A program made the translations under genes and the position numbers. The notes beneath the pieces were generated by a model, which was given only the letters and a program-made list of their open reading frames with translations, did not search any database and had not been told where the DNA came from. Shown piece by piece: positions 7,964-17,031 of a DNA stretch of 49,229 bases (position 1 is its first letter; each line of letters starts with the position of its first letter). The DNA comes from Tildeniella torsiva UHER 1998/13D (GTDB taxonomy: Bacteria > Cyanobacteriota > Cyanobacteriia > Phormidesmidales > Phormidesmidaceae), in the NCBI GenBank assembly GCA_019358835.1, contig JAHHIH010000032.1, positions 1 to 49,229 on the forward strand, read 5' to 3'.

Positions 7964-9853
7964 ATGCACCCTAGCCCTAGCCCAACTCCAGCACCCGCCG
8001 CTATGACGACTCCCATTGCCGCTCCTAACAGTGTTCTCGTGCGCCGCGCCTCTGGTGCCTTTGCCCTGATCGACAGCCTCAGACGGCACGGGGTAGAGCA
8101 TATTTTTGGCTATCCGGGCGGGGCTATCTTGCCAATCTACGACGAGCTGTACCGAGCCGAGGCCGCTGGGGGCATTAGTCACATCCTAGTACGCCATGAG
8201 CAGGGCGGAGCCCACGCTGCCGACGGCTACGCCCGCGCCACTGGCAAGGTGGGGGTTTGCTTTGGCACTTCCGGCCCTGGGGCCACCAACTTAGTCACCG
8301 GCATTGCCACGGCCCAAATGGACTCCATCCCCATGGTGGTGATTACCGGCCAGGTGCCCAGCCATGCGATTGGCAGCGATGCCTTCCAGGAAACCGATAT
8401 TTTTGGCATTACCCTGCCATTGGTCAAGCACTCCTACGTTGCCCGCACCCCCGACCAGATTCCGCGCATGGTGGCGGAGGCCTTTTACATTGCCCAGACC
8501 GGTCGCCCTGGCCCAGTGCTAATCGACATTCCCAAAGACATTGGCCTGGCGGAATTCGACTACGTGCCCGTGGAGCCGGGTCAGGTCAATCTGCCCGGCT
8601 ACAAACCCACCGTCAAGGGCAACCCGCGCCAGGTCAACCCGGCCCTGCGCCTGCTGCGCCAGAGTGAGCGGCCCCTGCTTTACGTGGGCGGCGGTGCTAT
8701 TACGGCCGGGGCTCACCCCGAGGTGCTGCGGCTGGCCGAGTACTTTCAAATTCCGGTGACCACCACGCTCATGGGCAAGGGGTGTTTTAACGAACACCAT
8801 CCCCTGGCTCTGGGCATGCTGGGCATGCACGGCACGGCCTACGCCAACTTTGCCGTCAGCGAGTGCGATCTGCTGATTGCGGTCGGCGCTCGCTTCGACG
8901 ATCGCGTTACCGGCAAGCTCGACGAGTTTGCCTCCCGCGCCCAGGTCATTCATATCGATATTGACCCGGCTGAGGTGGGCAAAAATCGGGCTCCCCAGGT
9001 GCCGATTGTGGGCGACGTGAAGCAGGTGCTCACCACCATGCTCAACCGCCTAGAGGAAGAGAACCAGCTGCCGCCCCCCAATCAAACGGCGGCCTGGCGC
9101 GATCGCATCGATCGCTGGAAGCGCGACTATCCCCTAGTCGTGCCCACCTACCCCAACGAGCTGTCGCCTCAAGAAGTCATCCACGAACTCGCCATTCAGG
9201 CTCCCCACGCCTACTTCACCACCGATGTGGGGCAGCACCAGATGTGGTCAGCGCAGTTCTTAAAGAATGGCCCCCGCCAGTGGGTGTCGAGCGCCGGGCT
9301 AGGCACCATGGGCTTTGGCATGCCCGCCGCCCTGGGGGTGCAGGTGGCGCTGCCCAACGAAACGGTAATCTGCATCAGCGGCGACGCCAGCTTTCAGATG
9401 AACCTGCAAGAGCTAGGCACCCTGGCCCAGTATAAAATCCCCGTCAAAACGGTGATTGTGAACAATGGCTGGCAGGGCATGGTGCGCCAGTGGCAGCAGG
9501 CCTTTCACGGCGAGCGCTACTCCTCTTCTAATATGGAAGTGGGTATGCCCGATTTTGAGATACTGGCCCAGGCTTACGGCATCAAGGGTATGGTGGTGCG
9601 CGATCGCGACCAGCTCACCCCAACCGTAGCGGCTATGCTGGCCCATGATGGCCCCGTACTGCTCGACGTACGCGTGCGCCGCAACGAAAACTGCTACCCC
9701 ATGGTGGCCCCCGGCAAGGGCAACCACCAAATGATCGGCCTCCCTGAGGTGCACGGCACAGGCAGCAGCCTTGGGCCTGCCCCTTGCGTCAACTGTGGGC
9801 ACCAAAATCTCTCAACTAGCAACTTCTGCGCCGAGTGCGGTACGAAGCTATAG
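7964..9853 (+). CDS. ilvB: acetolactate synthase large subunit with C-terminal zinc ribbon
   Basis: 629 residues; catalyses the ThDP-dependent condensation of pyruvate in branched-chain amino acid synthesis, normally with regulatory subunit IlvH (not in this window). The N-terminal domain has [15 protein letters not shown] and the catalytic Glu in [16 protein letters not shown] (E79). The central domain has [11 protein letters not shown] and [10 protein letters not shown]. The C-terminal domain carries the ThDP/Mg motif [15 protein letters not shown] (from residue 472) ending [13 protein letters not shown]. After the usual end ([17 protein letters not shown]) a linker leads to [19 protein letters not shown], with cysteines 608, 611, 622 and 625 forming a zinc-ribbon knuckle. 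A start at M14 (8003) is equally plausible; neither has a good ribosome binding site. Confidence 0.93.
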   Translation: MHPSPSPTPAPAAMTTPIAAPNSVLVRRASGAFALIDSLRRHGVEHIFGYPGGAILPIYDELYRAEAAGGISHILVRHEQGGAHAADGYARATGKVGVCFGTSGPGATNLVTGIATAQMDSIPMVVITGQVPSHAIGSDAFQETDIFGITLPLVKHSYVARTPDQIPRMVAEAFYIAQTGRPGPVLIDIPKDIGLAEFDYVPVEPGQVNLPGYKPTVKGNPRQVNPALRLLRQSERPLLYVGGGAITAGAHPEVLRLAEYFQIPVTTTLMGKGCFNEHHPLALGMLGMHGTAYANFAVSECDLLIAVGARFDDRVTGKLDEFASRAQVIHIDIDPAEVGKNRAPQVPIVGDVKQVLTTMLNRLEEENQLPPPNQTAAWRDRIDRWKRDYPLVVPTYPNELSPQEVIHELAIQAPHAYFTTDVGQHQMWSAQFLKNGPRQWVSSAGLGTMGFGMPAALGVQVALPNETVICISGDASFQMNLQELGTLAQYKIPVKTVIVNNGWQGMVRQWQQAFHGERYSSSNMEVGMPDFEILAQAYGIKGMVVRDRDQLTPTVAAMLAHDGPVLLDVRVRRNENCYPMVAPGKGNHQMIGLPEVHGTGSSLGPAPCVNCGHQNLSTSNFCAECGTKL

Positions 9854-10076
9854 CCCCTAGCACAGCCGTCAGCAGAGGGAAGGTTAGGATCCATTTATCA
9901 CCTTCAGAAGTGACCTTAGGGGTTGGCTTCTAACCTTCAAATACTCTGTTCAATCAATGGTTTCGCTAAATTGCGTCAATTCTGGCTCGGCTCGGGTCAG
10001 TTTTAGCGAGCTAATAGATCAAAATTTTCAGAATGCAGTATCCTGACTTCAGTTTCACTACTGGTGTGGGTCATCT

Positions 10077-10616
10077 ATGTCTGCTGCGCTGAAATCCTAT
10101 GTGCCCCGTCCAGTGCCATCTCAGTCTAGGACAGCGACAGCTAATCAGGCCTCGCTTCACCACAGTGCCGCTGCTCTACCGGCAGAACCTAGGTCCAGGG
10201 TTTCCCCGCCAGTGGTACTGCCCACGGCACCAGGCCTAGACTCCCCTAGCCCAGCGGTACGGCGGCTGGCCCAGCTGCACCTAGTCTCGTCTGTGCTGGC
10301 GGTGTCTTTAGTAGCACTTACCCTGGTGAGTTACGGCACGTCGGTCTACATCAATCGCCAGCTCAACCAGGCCAGCCAAAAGCTCAATCGCTTGCAGCGC
10401 AACGAGCAGCAGCTCACCACCGCCAACGAAGTGCTCAAAAATCACCTCGCCCAGCAGGTTGAGGGCAGTGAAATGGGGTTTCAGCCGCCTCAGCCCAACA
10501 GCGTTATATTTCTCAAGCCCGCTCAACAGGCTGCCGTGGCCATGCCTACCCCAGTGCCTACCTCATTCATAGGACGGTTGGCTCTACCCAAGGTGGATGT
10601 CCCTCTGGGTTACTAA
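10077..10616 (+). CDS. FtsL-like membrane coiled-coil protein
   Basis: 179 residues. A Pro/Ser-rich cytoplasmic N-terminus (1-60) precedes one membrane helix (about 70-90, LVSSVLAVSLVALTLVSYG) and a heptad-type coiled coil, NRQLNQASQKLNRLQRNEQQ onwards (about 95-125), then a Pro-rich tail. This N-in bitopic layout with a short periplasmic coiled coil just before ftsI matches FtsL/DivIC-type septal proteins, which are too divergent to name by sequence. The gap to ftsI is 33 bp, so cotranscription is likely. The function is inferred from topology and position. Confidence 0.65.
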   Translation: MSAALKSYVPRPVPSQSRTATANQASLHHSAAALPAEPRSRVSPPVVLPTAPGLDSPSPAVRRLAQLHLVSSVLAVSLVALTLVSYGTSVYINRQLNQASQKLNRLQRNEQQLTTANEVLKNHLAQQVEGSEMGFQPPQPNSVIFLKPAQQAAVAMPTPVPTSFIGRLALPKVDVPLGY

Positions 10617-10649
10617 GCTCTAGCCTCACCGTTTACCTGCGTTGCATTT

Positions 10650-12530
10650 ATGGCTAGTTCTGCTTACTCAACCCGTCGCCGCCGCCGTCGCAAACCAACC
10701 CGTCCTCTAGCGGTGGCTCCCTTCAATCCAGCCGCTAATCAGATCAGAATACTCCTGGTATGGGGGCTGTTGGTGCTGTCGCTGGTGGCGATCGCAGGAC
10801 GATTAGCCTGGCTCCAGCTAGCCCAGGGAGATAGTCTTTCCAGCCTGGCCCAGCAGCAGCGGCTGGCCACACCTGTGCAGCGGCAGGTGCGGCACTCTAT
10901 TGTCGATCGGCAGGGCAATGTGATTGCGATCGATCGCGTGGTGTACACCCTCTACGCCCATCCCCGACTGTTCGATCTGTCGATTCCAGAGATGGCAGCT
11001 ACCCTCAGCCCGCTGCTAGACCGCCCTGAGTCCGGTCTGATCAGCCAGTTTAGCCAGCAGCCAACGGGCATCCGCGTGGCCGACGGGCTAGCCGAAGCCA
11101 CCGTCGATCGCCTACGCACCCTGCGCCTCAATGGCCTCGAACTTTACCCCCAGCAGCAGCGCTTTTACCCCCAGCAGCAGTTATTTGCCCCCATTGTCGG
11201 CTTTGTAAATTTTGACGGACAGCCCCAGGCCGGGTTAGAAATTGCCTATCAAGACCAGCTAGCGCTGACACCAACCCCAGCGGCATCACTAACTGAGACA
11301 CCCTCAACTGAGGCAGAGGCTACTCTAGAAACCTACGGTCCCCCAGCGCCAAGTTTTACCGCAGACAATACCGCCAGTAGCCCTGGGAATCAGGCCGATC
11401 CAAATCCTGACAACAGCACCGCTAAACCCGAGCAAGACAGTACGGCTAGCCTGCGCCTCACCCTCGACGGTCGGCTTCAGCGCACGGCTCAACAGGAGCT
11501 TCAAGCGGTGGTCGATCGCCACAATGCAAAGCGGGGCACCGTGATGGTCATGGAGGCCAAAACGGGTGAAATGCTCGCCCTGGCCAGTGTGCCTACCTAC
11601 GACCCTAACCAATATTTCAAAACTGACCCCGAAGACCTCAAAACCTGGGCTGTCAGCGATCTTTACGAGCCGGGCTCTACGTTTAAGCCGATCAATATTG
11701 CGATCGCCCTAGAAGCCGGACTAATCAGCCCCGACGAAGTCGTTAACGACAGCGGCCAAATGCAGTTTGGCGAATGGAAGATCAGAAATCATGACTACGC
11801 CACCGCTGGCGGTCGTGGGCCGCTCTCTATCACCGACGTGCTGAAATATTCCAGCAACGTGGGCATGGTGCGCATTATGCAGAAAATGCCCGCCGCCGAC
11901 TACTTCACCTGGCTTCAGCGCCTCAGCCTCAATCGCCCCACCGGCATCGATTTACCCGCAGAAGCCACTGCTCAGATGAAAGACCGCGAGCAGTTTGTGC
12001 GCAGTCGAGTCGAGTCGGCCACCACGGCCTTTGGCCAGGGGTTTTCGCTATCGCCCATTAAGATGCTGCAACTGCTTGGCACCCTAGCCAACGGCGGCAA
12101 GCTGGTCACGCCCCACGTGGTCAGCGGCATGGTCAACAGCGAGGGTGACGCAGTGTGGACGCCACCCCGCCCCCAACCTAAAACCGTCTTTTCGCCCCAA
12201 ACCACCCAGCAGGTGCTCACCATGATGGAGGCCGTGGTCAACGAGGGTACCGGCGATGCCGCTAAACTTCCCGGCTACCGCATTGGGGGCAAAACCGGTA
12301 CAGCCCAAAAGGCAGCTGCATCGGGCGGCTACGGTCGAGGCCGAGTCACCAGCTTTGTCGGCATTTTGCCCATCGACTCCCCCCAATACGTAGTACTAGC
12401 CATTATCGACGAACCCCAGGGAGATGACGCCTACGGTTCAACGGTCGCCGCTCCTCTAGTCAAAAAGGTTACCGAAGCCCTGGTCGTGCTTGAGGGGCTA
12501 CCGCCCAGTGCCGCTGCACCTACTCCCTAA
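10650..12530 (+). CDS. ftsI: septal peptidoglycan transpeptidase (class B PBP, FtsI/PBP2-type)
   Basis: 626 residues. An Arg-rich cytoplasmic tail (STRRRRRRKPTRP) precedes one membrane helix (about 33-53) and the dimerisation domain with HSIVDRQGNVIAIDR. The transpeptidase domain has all three penicillin-binding motifs: SxxK in EPGSTFKP (S343-K346), SxN in KYSSNVG (S402-N403 region) and KTG at 548-550. Between the two domains (about 205-265) is a Thr/Ser/Pro/Glu-rich low-complexity insert that looks like a flexible linker. It crosslinks septal peptidoglycan together with FtsW. The gene ends 12 bp from the convergent metal-binding protein gene. Confidence 0.9.
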   Translation: MASSAYSTRRRRRRKPTRPLAVAPFNPAANQIRILLVWGLLVLSLVAIAGRLAWLQLAQGDSLSSLAQQQRLATPVQRQVRHSIVDRQGNVIAIDRVVYTLYAHPRLFDLSIPEMAATLSPLLDRPESGLISQFSQQPTGIRVADGLAEATVDRLRTLRLNGLELYPQQQRFYPQQQLFAPIVGFVNFDGQPQAGLEIAYQDQLALTPTPAASLTETPSTEAEATLETYGPPAPSFTADNTASSPGNQADPNPDNSTAKPEQDSTASLRLTLDGRLQRTAQQELQAVVDRHNAKRGTVMVMEAKTGEMLALASVPTYDPNQYFKTDPEDLKTWAVSDLYEPGSTFKPINIAIALEAGLISPDEVVNDSGQMQFGEWKIRNHDYATAGGRGPLSITDVLKYSSNVGMVRIMQKMPAADYFTWLQRLSLNRPTGIDLPAEATAQMKDREQFVRSRVESATTAFGQGFSLSPIKMLQLLGTLANGGKLVTPHVVSGMVNSEGDAVWTPPRPQPKTVFSPQTTQQVLTMMEAVVNEGTGDAAKLPGYRIGGKTGTAQKAAASGGYGRGRVTSFVGILPIDSPQYVVLAIIDEPQGDDAYGSTVAAPLVKKVTEALVVLEGLPPSAAAPTP

Positions 12531-12542
12531 TGGGCCGATCGC

Positions 12543-13523
12543 TCAAAAAGCCGGCTCGGCCATCGTTCCGCCCAGGTTCTCAACAATCGATCGCGTATTG
12601 GCAGCCATCATGGCGAGATAGCTATCCCCATCGCTGCCAGGGGCACCGATAGAGTCGGAATAGAGCGCTTTGGGGGCCAAGGCCACTCCAGACTCGCTGG
12701 CCACAGTGGTAATCAGCTGGGGATTAATGGTGGTTTCAGCAAAGATGGCCGGTACTTCCGCGTCTTGAATAGAGGAGACTAACTGCTGTACGGTGCGGGC
12801 ACTGGGCTGCTCTTCGGTGCTGAGCCCAATCAGGGTGCCAACCACAGTAAGCCCATAGGCATTGGCGTAGTACTGAAAGGCGTCGTGGGTGGTAACCAGC
12901 TGCCGCTGCTCCGGGGGAATGGTGGCAGTCTGGATTTCAATCCAGTCGTGGAGCTGGTTGAGTTCGCTAACGTAGGCCGCAGCGTTGGCGGTAAACAGCT
13001 CGGCCTGGTCAGGGGCGAGTTCAATTAGCTGGTCGCGAATGGCTTCAACCATGGGCACCGCATTGCTCACATCGCCCCACACATGCGGGTCGGGTACGGT
13101 GGTTGACCCTTTTTGCAAATCTAGGGGCGGCACTACCTCGCCTAGGGCGATCCGCTCGGCATCTACTCCCGCCGCATTGAGCAGCCGAATCAGGTTGGGC
13201 TCTAGGTTGTAACCATTGTAGAAAATCAGGTCGGCGTCTTCAAAAGCAATGGTGTCGGCAGGTACAGGTTCATAGACGTGGGGGTCGGCCCCCGGCTGCA
13301 AAATACTGGTCAGTTCGATCTGATCGCCGCCCACCTGGGCTACCCAGTCGGCAATCACGGTGCTGGTGGCCACCACGTCGGGCCGCGTGTCACCTGGAGC
13401 ATTAGATGGGCCATCAGAAGTCGATAGCGGGTCGGCAGCGTCGCAGCCGAGCAATCCCAGCCCTAGGAGCAATAGCACGGCGACTCGGTTTCTATACCGT
13501 GGAGATAGGTTCATCCGTTGCAT
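12543..13523 (-). CDS. Mn/Zn ABC transporter substrate-binding lipoprotein (cluster A-I)
   Basis: 326 residues with a lipoprotein signal, LLLLGLGLLGC. The TroA/ZnuA/MntC fold is clear: DPHVYEPVPAD (H82), DPHVWGD (H147), TTHDAFQYYANAYGL (H213), FAETTIN and ALYSDSIG (D290). The His-His-His-Asp ligand set resembles TroA; MntC/PsaA-type manganese proteins usually have Glu at the third position, and the His-rich loop of many ZnuA proteins is absent. The metal is therefore Mn or Zn and cannot be settled by eye. It is divergent from the ATPase and permease genes, unlike the usual mntCAB order, and shares an AT-rich control region with them. A start at the fourth codon (13514) is possible. Confidence 0.88.
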   Translation of the reverse strand: MQRMNLSPRYRNRVAVLLLLGLGLLGCDAADPLSTSDGPSNAPGDTRPDVVATSTVIADWVAQVGGDQIELTSILQPGADPHVYEPVPADTIAFEDADLIFYNGYNLEPNLIRLLNAAGVDAERIALGEVVPPLDLQKGSTTVPDPHVWGDVSNAVPMVEAIRDQLIELAPDQAELFTANAAAYVSELNQLHDWIEIQTATIPPEQRQLVTTHDAFQYYANAYGLTVVGTLIGLSTEEQPSARTVQQLVSSIQDAEVPAIFAETTINPQLITTVASESGVALAPKALYSDSIGAPGSDGDSYLAMMAANTRSIVENLGGTMAEPAF

Positions 13524-13625
13524 GGGCTGCTTTTCATATTCCTTTCATTTTTACGATACAATACATTTCATAATTACTTCATTTTTGCGATCGCACCTCC
13601 TCATCCCCGCGCTAGAGATACCGCT
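13524..13625. promoter_or_regulatory. divergent control region with direct repeats for the Mn/Zn importer
   Basis: The region between the binding protein and ATPase genes holds TTTCATTTTTACGAT (13543-13557) and CTTCATTTTTGCGAT (13577-13591), 34 bp apart start to start, in an AT-rich tract. TACAAT at 13557-13562 could be a plus-strand -10 box. The spacing of just over three helical turns suits cooperative binding of a metal regulator. No Fur- or Zur-type dyad was recognised. Confidence 0.45.
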
Positions 13626-14366
13626 ATGGCCCCTACTCCCTCCATCACCATTGACCACCTCAGCGTTAACTACCGCGACGTGCAGGCCCTGCGCAACGTC
13701 AACCTCACCGTACGGCCCGGCAAGCTGGTGGGCGTCTTTGGCCCCAACGGCGCGGGCAAAAGCACGCTAGTCAAAGCCATGCTGGGATTGATGCCGCTGG
13801 TTACCGGGCGGGTCACCTACGGCGACGATCTCCTGGCCCACCAGCTCAATCGGGTGGCCTACGTCCCCCAGCGATCGCAGATCGACTGGACCTTCCCCGC
13901 CACAGTATGGGATGTGGTGATGATGGGGCGAGTGCAAAAAACCGGCTGGTTGCACCGGTTCTCGGTCGCGAGCCGCCAGATTGCCAAAGAGGCCCTGGAC
14001 CGGGTGGGCATGGCTGAGTTTCGCGATCGCCCGATCGGAGCGCTCTCGGGCGGGCAGCAGCAGCGGGTGTTTTTGGCCCGCGCCCTGGCCCAGGAGGCCG
14101 ATATCTTTTGCTTTGACGAGCCCTTCGTCGGGGTTGACCAGAAGACCGAGGCGGTGATTTTCCAAATTTTTCGCGAGCTAGCGGCAGCGGGTCACATCGT
14201 TTTGGTGATCAACCACGATTTGGGCGAGTCAATTACCAATTTTGACCAGCTAATCCTCCTCAATAAAGAATTAATTGCCGCTGGTCCTCGCGACTGGGTA
14301 CTCACCCGCGACAACATGACCCGCGCCTACGGCGGCCACGTGGGCTTTTTTGGCCATGTCGCCTGA
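13626..14366 (+). CDS. Mn/Zn ABC transporter ATP-binding protein
   Basis: 246 residues. The frame is open from 13518, but those extra 36 residues translate the control region, so the ATG at 13626 is chosen. Walker A FGPNGAGKSTL, the Q-loop in VPQRSQIDWTFP, the signature LSGGQQQR, Walker B ADIFCFDEPF and the H-switch VINHDLG are all present. The DWTFP sequence after the Q-loop is typical of manganese/zinc importers. It powers metal import with the adjoining permease, which overlaps it by 11 bp. Confidence 0.92.
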   Translation: MAPTPSITIDHLSVNYRDVQALRNVNLTVRPGKLVGVFGPNGAGKSTLVKAMLGLMPLVTGRVTYGDDLLAHQLNRVAYVPQRSQIDWTFPATVWDVVMMGRVQKTGWLHRFSVASRQIAKEALDRVGMAEFRDRPIGALSGGQQQRVFLARALAQEADIFCFDEPFVGVDQKTEAVIFQIFRELAAAGHIVLVINHDLGESITNFDQLILLNKELIAAGPRDWVLTRDNMTRAYGGHVGFFGHVA

Positions 14367-15267
14367 TCTGGCGGTGCTCAACGGGCTGGTTGAGCCGTTG
14401 CAGTATGCCTTTATGCAGCGATCGCTGGCAGTGGCGCTCATGGTGGGGATCATTTGCTCGGTGGTGGGCAGCTACCTGATGGTGCAGCGCCTAGCCCTGC
14501 TGGGCGATGCCATTAGCCACTCGGTGCTGCCGGGGCTGGCGATCGCATTCTTACTGGGGGTTAACATCTTTATCGGTGCTTTTATCGCCGGGGTGATCAG
14601 CACCGTGATTATTGGCTGGATTCACACGCGATCGCCCATCAAAGAAGATGCCGCCATGGGCATTGTCTTCTCAGCCTTTTTTGCCCTGGGCATTACGCTA
14701 ATTACCACTATTCAAAAAGACAACAAAATCGACCTCAACCACTTCCTGTTTGGCAATATTTTGGGCGTCACGGCTGGAGAAGTGCGCGATACCGCCATTA
14801 TTGCCGCCCTAGTACTGCTCACCGTGGCTCTGCTCTACAAAGAGCTGCTGTTCTATAGCTTTGACCCCCTAGGGGCCCAAGCCAGCGGCTTGCCCACAGG
14901 CCTGCTCAACGCTGGGCTGATGGTGCTGATTGCCCTCACCGTAGTGGCCAGCATGAAAGTGGTTGGCGTTATTTTGGTGCTGTCGCTGCTGATTGCGCCA
15001 GGGGCCACGGCCTATCTGCTGGTGCCCCGCCTGCACCAGGTTATGCTGCTAGGGGCTGGCGTGGGGGTATTTTCGAGCGTTAGCGGTATGTACTTAAGCT
15101 ACTACCTCAACCTGCCCTCTGGGCCAGCCATCGTGATGGTAGTATCGACGCTGTTTGCCCTGGCCTTCTTGTTTAGCCCCCGCTACGGCGTGCTGATGGG
15201 GCCAGGCCGGGGGCGGGCTTGGCAAAAGCTTCAGGCCATCTTGCGTCCCAAAGACGGCGTTTCCTAA
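14356..15267 (+). CDS. Mn/Zn ABC transporter permease (ABC-3 family)
   Basis: 303 residues from the ATG at 14356 (an in-frame TTG at 14350 is possible). It has eight to nine membrane helices, with typical family stretches: FMQRSLAVALMVGIICSVVG, RLALLGDAISHSVLPGLAIA and LNHFLFGNILGV. VLSLLIAPGATAYLL is the conserved cytoplasmic coupling region. It forms the membrane channel of the importer with the ATPase just upstream and the divergently encoded lipoprotein. The stop is followed by about 180 bp and a convergent gene. Confidence 0.92.
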   Translation: MSPDLAVLNGLVEPLQYAFMQRSLAVALMVGIICSVVGSYLMVQRLALLGDAISHSVLPGLAIAFLLGVNIFIGAFIAGVISTVIIGWIHTRSPIKEDAAMGIVFSAFFALGITLITTIQKDNKIDLNHFLFGNILGVTAGEVRDTAIIAALVLLTVALLYKELLFYSFDPLGAQASGLPTGLLNAGLMVLIALTVVASMKVVGVILVLSLLIAPGATAYLLVPRLHQVMLLGAGVGVFSSVSGMYLSYYLNLPSGPAIVMVVSTLFALAFLFSPRYGVLMGPGRGRAWQKLQAILRPKDGVS

Positions 15268-15451
15268 CTGCCCTATCCCTGTGATCCCCAAAACTATCAG
15301 CCCGCCGTTGTAGGATACCCAGCGTTTGCTCTCCAGCAGTTTCTACAACATTCCTTGAGTCAGCCCCCAGGCGGCCAGACCGTAAGCATCTAATTATTTC
15401 TCAAACCGCTTCTGTGGGGATACTTGAGTCCTAGATCAGCCGATGCCGCAG

Positions 15452-16588
15452 CTATGCGTCCACCTGGGTGCGCAGCTCCTGGGCACGCAGATAGATTTGC
15501 ACCCACTGAGCCTGAACTTGTCTATTCTTCAGCCCCAGACGACGGGCTAGCTCGTCGGGGGGGTGCTCCTCTCTATAAGCGGTTAGAATTGCTTGCTCTT
15601 CGGGGGTGAGGTCTTGCCAAAACCCCTCCCACTGGGCTGGGGTAAGACCAAAGTTGTGCTCTTGCAGAGAGGTTTTTAGCCAGCCCAGCACCATGGCGGG
15701 CTGTTCGCGTAGGGCAAAAATCCGAATCGCGTGGTAGCTGATTTTTTCACGCAGGCGATAAACCTGTTGAACGGGCATATTGAGCGACTGGGCAATCTGC
15801 TCCTGGGAAAGGCCGTTGAGGTGCAGTTCGAGCCACCGGGCCGCCGTGTCGTCCAGATTGCGGCTGAGGTAGTTCACGAAGGAGGTCTTGACCTGCTGCC
15901 GCATACTCTGCTGCTCCAGCTCATTTTGCTCATCCTGATACTGATTCCAGGCTTCAACATCCAGCAGGCTCAGGGAGTCTTCGCTGTCGTTGGGGGCAAT
16001 TTCGTCAGAGACCAGGCGAATCAGCTCCCCGGTGGGCACCTGGGTCATGCCGCCCTTCTGGCTGCGGCGCAGGTAGTTGACAAAGCGATAGATAATCAGG
16101 GGCTGGTTGCGAATTGGGCGCAGGCAGTATTCTTCGATGCTGGCCAGCATCAGCAGGTTGCGCAGGCGCGGGTTTGGGGTGCAGGTCGCGATCCACTTGA
16201 GCTGCTGGGCCAGGTGGCGATCGCTGCGCATCATCTCTTGAATGACTTCCTGAATCACATCGACCACCGTGCGGCGGCGATCGCGGCTCAAAGAAATCCA
16301 GGTTTTGATCTTGCTGCGAATCAAAAATAGGCTGCTGAGCCGCTTAATCAGACGCTGATAGCCCTCCTCGGGGCTCACATTCCAGTAGCGCTGCTGCAAA
16401 ATGCGGTAGCGGTATTCAATGGCTTGACGGGCGATCGCCAGCTCCCCATCCGCCAGGGTAGTCAGCCGCTCCGGCGATTCTCCCAGCAGCCAATGGACAA
16501 CAGCCTGGCAGACAGATTGGGACTGATCGGGAAAGTCCTCCCGCAAACGGGATAACCATACCTCGGCTATAGTGTCTGCCGCGACCAT
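15452..16588 (-). CDS. HetZ-related regulatory protein
   Basis: 378 residues, alpha-helical and soluble. The N-terminal and central parts (YRYRILQQRYWNVSPEEGYQ, RRRTVVDVIQEVIQEMMRSD, IRNQPLIIYRFVNYLRRSQK) match my recollection of cyanobacterial HetZ-related proteins. The C-terminal part has two sigma-region-4-like helix-turn-helix stretches, LSQEQIAQSLNMPVQQVYRL (about 260-280) and LTPEEQAILTAYREEHPPDE followed by LARRLGLKNRQVQ. HetZ acts in heterocyst patterning, but relatives occur widely in non-heterocystous filaments, so a general transcription role is more likely here. It is monocistronic. Confidence 0.55.
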   Translation of the reverse strand: MVAADTIAEVWLSRLREDFPDQSQSVCQAVVHWLLGESPERLTTLADGELAIARQAIEYRYRILQQRYWNVSPEEGYQRLIKRLSSLFLIRSKIKTWISLSRDRRRTVVDVIQEVIQEMMRSDRHLAQQLKWIATCTPNPRLRNLLMLASIEEYCLRPIRNQPLIIYRFVNYLRRSQKGGMTQVPTGELIRLVSDEIAPNDSEDSLSLLDVEAWNQYQDEQNELEQQSMRQQVKTSFVNYLSRNLDDTAARWLELHLNGLSQEQIAQSLNMPVQQVYRLREKISYHAIRIFALREQPAMVLGWLKTSLQEHNFGLTPAQWEGFWQDLTPEEQAILTAYREEHPPDELARRLGLKNRQVQAQWVQIYLRAQELRTQVDA

Positions 16589-17031
16589 GCAATCAATCCT
16601 TTTTGGGTGTGCTCAAGCGGGTTGTTAGGCTTTATCTTAATCGCTGTTTCCGTTAGACTCGCGGCTTGGACTGTGTTTTTTAGCTCGCACGCTCGGCGGA
16701 AGCTAGCAGTCGGTCAAAAGCTTTACACAAAATTTATGTTTGTTGCCTCTCTAGCAAGATTCTGCGAAGGGTATTCTTCACAGCCGGATTTGCCTTTTCT
16801 GTACTGATAGTGTGCACATGGCACCATCTGTACTTACACGGTAGTCGTCCTGTGACAAAGGTCACACTAATTACTCCATAGTTCCAGTACGATTTCATTC
16901 AGAGCAGGCTTAAAGCGGTACGAGTGTAAAAAAAGGCACAGAGTTGCTTAACTTTTAAGGGTATACGCGGATAAGCTGGTATAAATTTTTCAGAGCCTCC
17001 TAGCACACGTATTCCGTAAACAGGGTCTACC
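16589..17031. other. divergent promoter region of HetZ-like gene and sugar transferase
   Basis: The region contains the CRP-type operator at 16851-16866. A TATAAA box at about 16980-16985, some 50 bp before the sugar transferase ATG, is a plausible -10 element. AGGG lies just before the ATG. No ORF or RNA gene is evident. Confidence 0.5.
16851..16866. promoter_or_regulatory. perfect CRP-type (SyCRP1-like) operator
   Basis: TGTGACAAAGGTCACA is an exact TGTGA-N6-TCACA dyad, the consensus recognised by cAMP receptor proteins including cyanobacterial SyCRP1. It lies 166 bp before the sugar transferase start and 263 bp before the divergent HetZ-like start, so it could serve either. A looser TGTGC-N6-CACCA lies at about 16811-16826. 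Confidence 0.7.
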
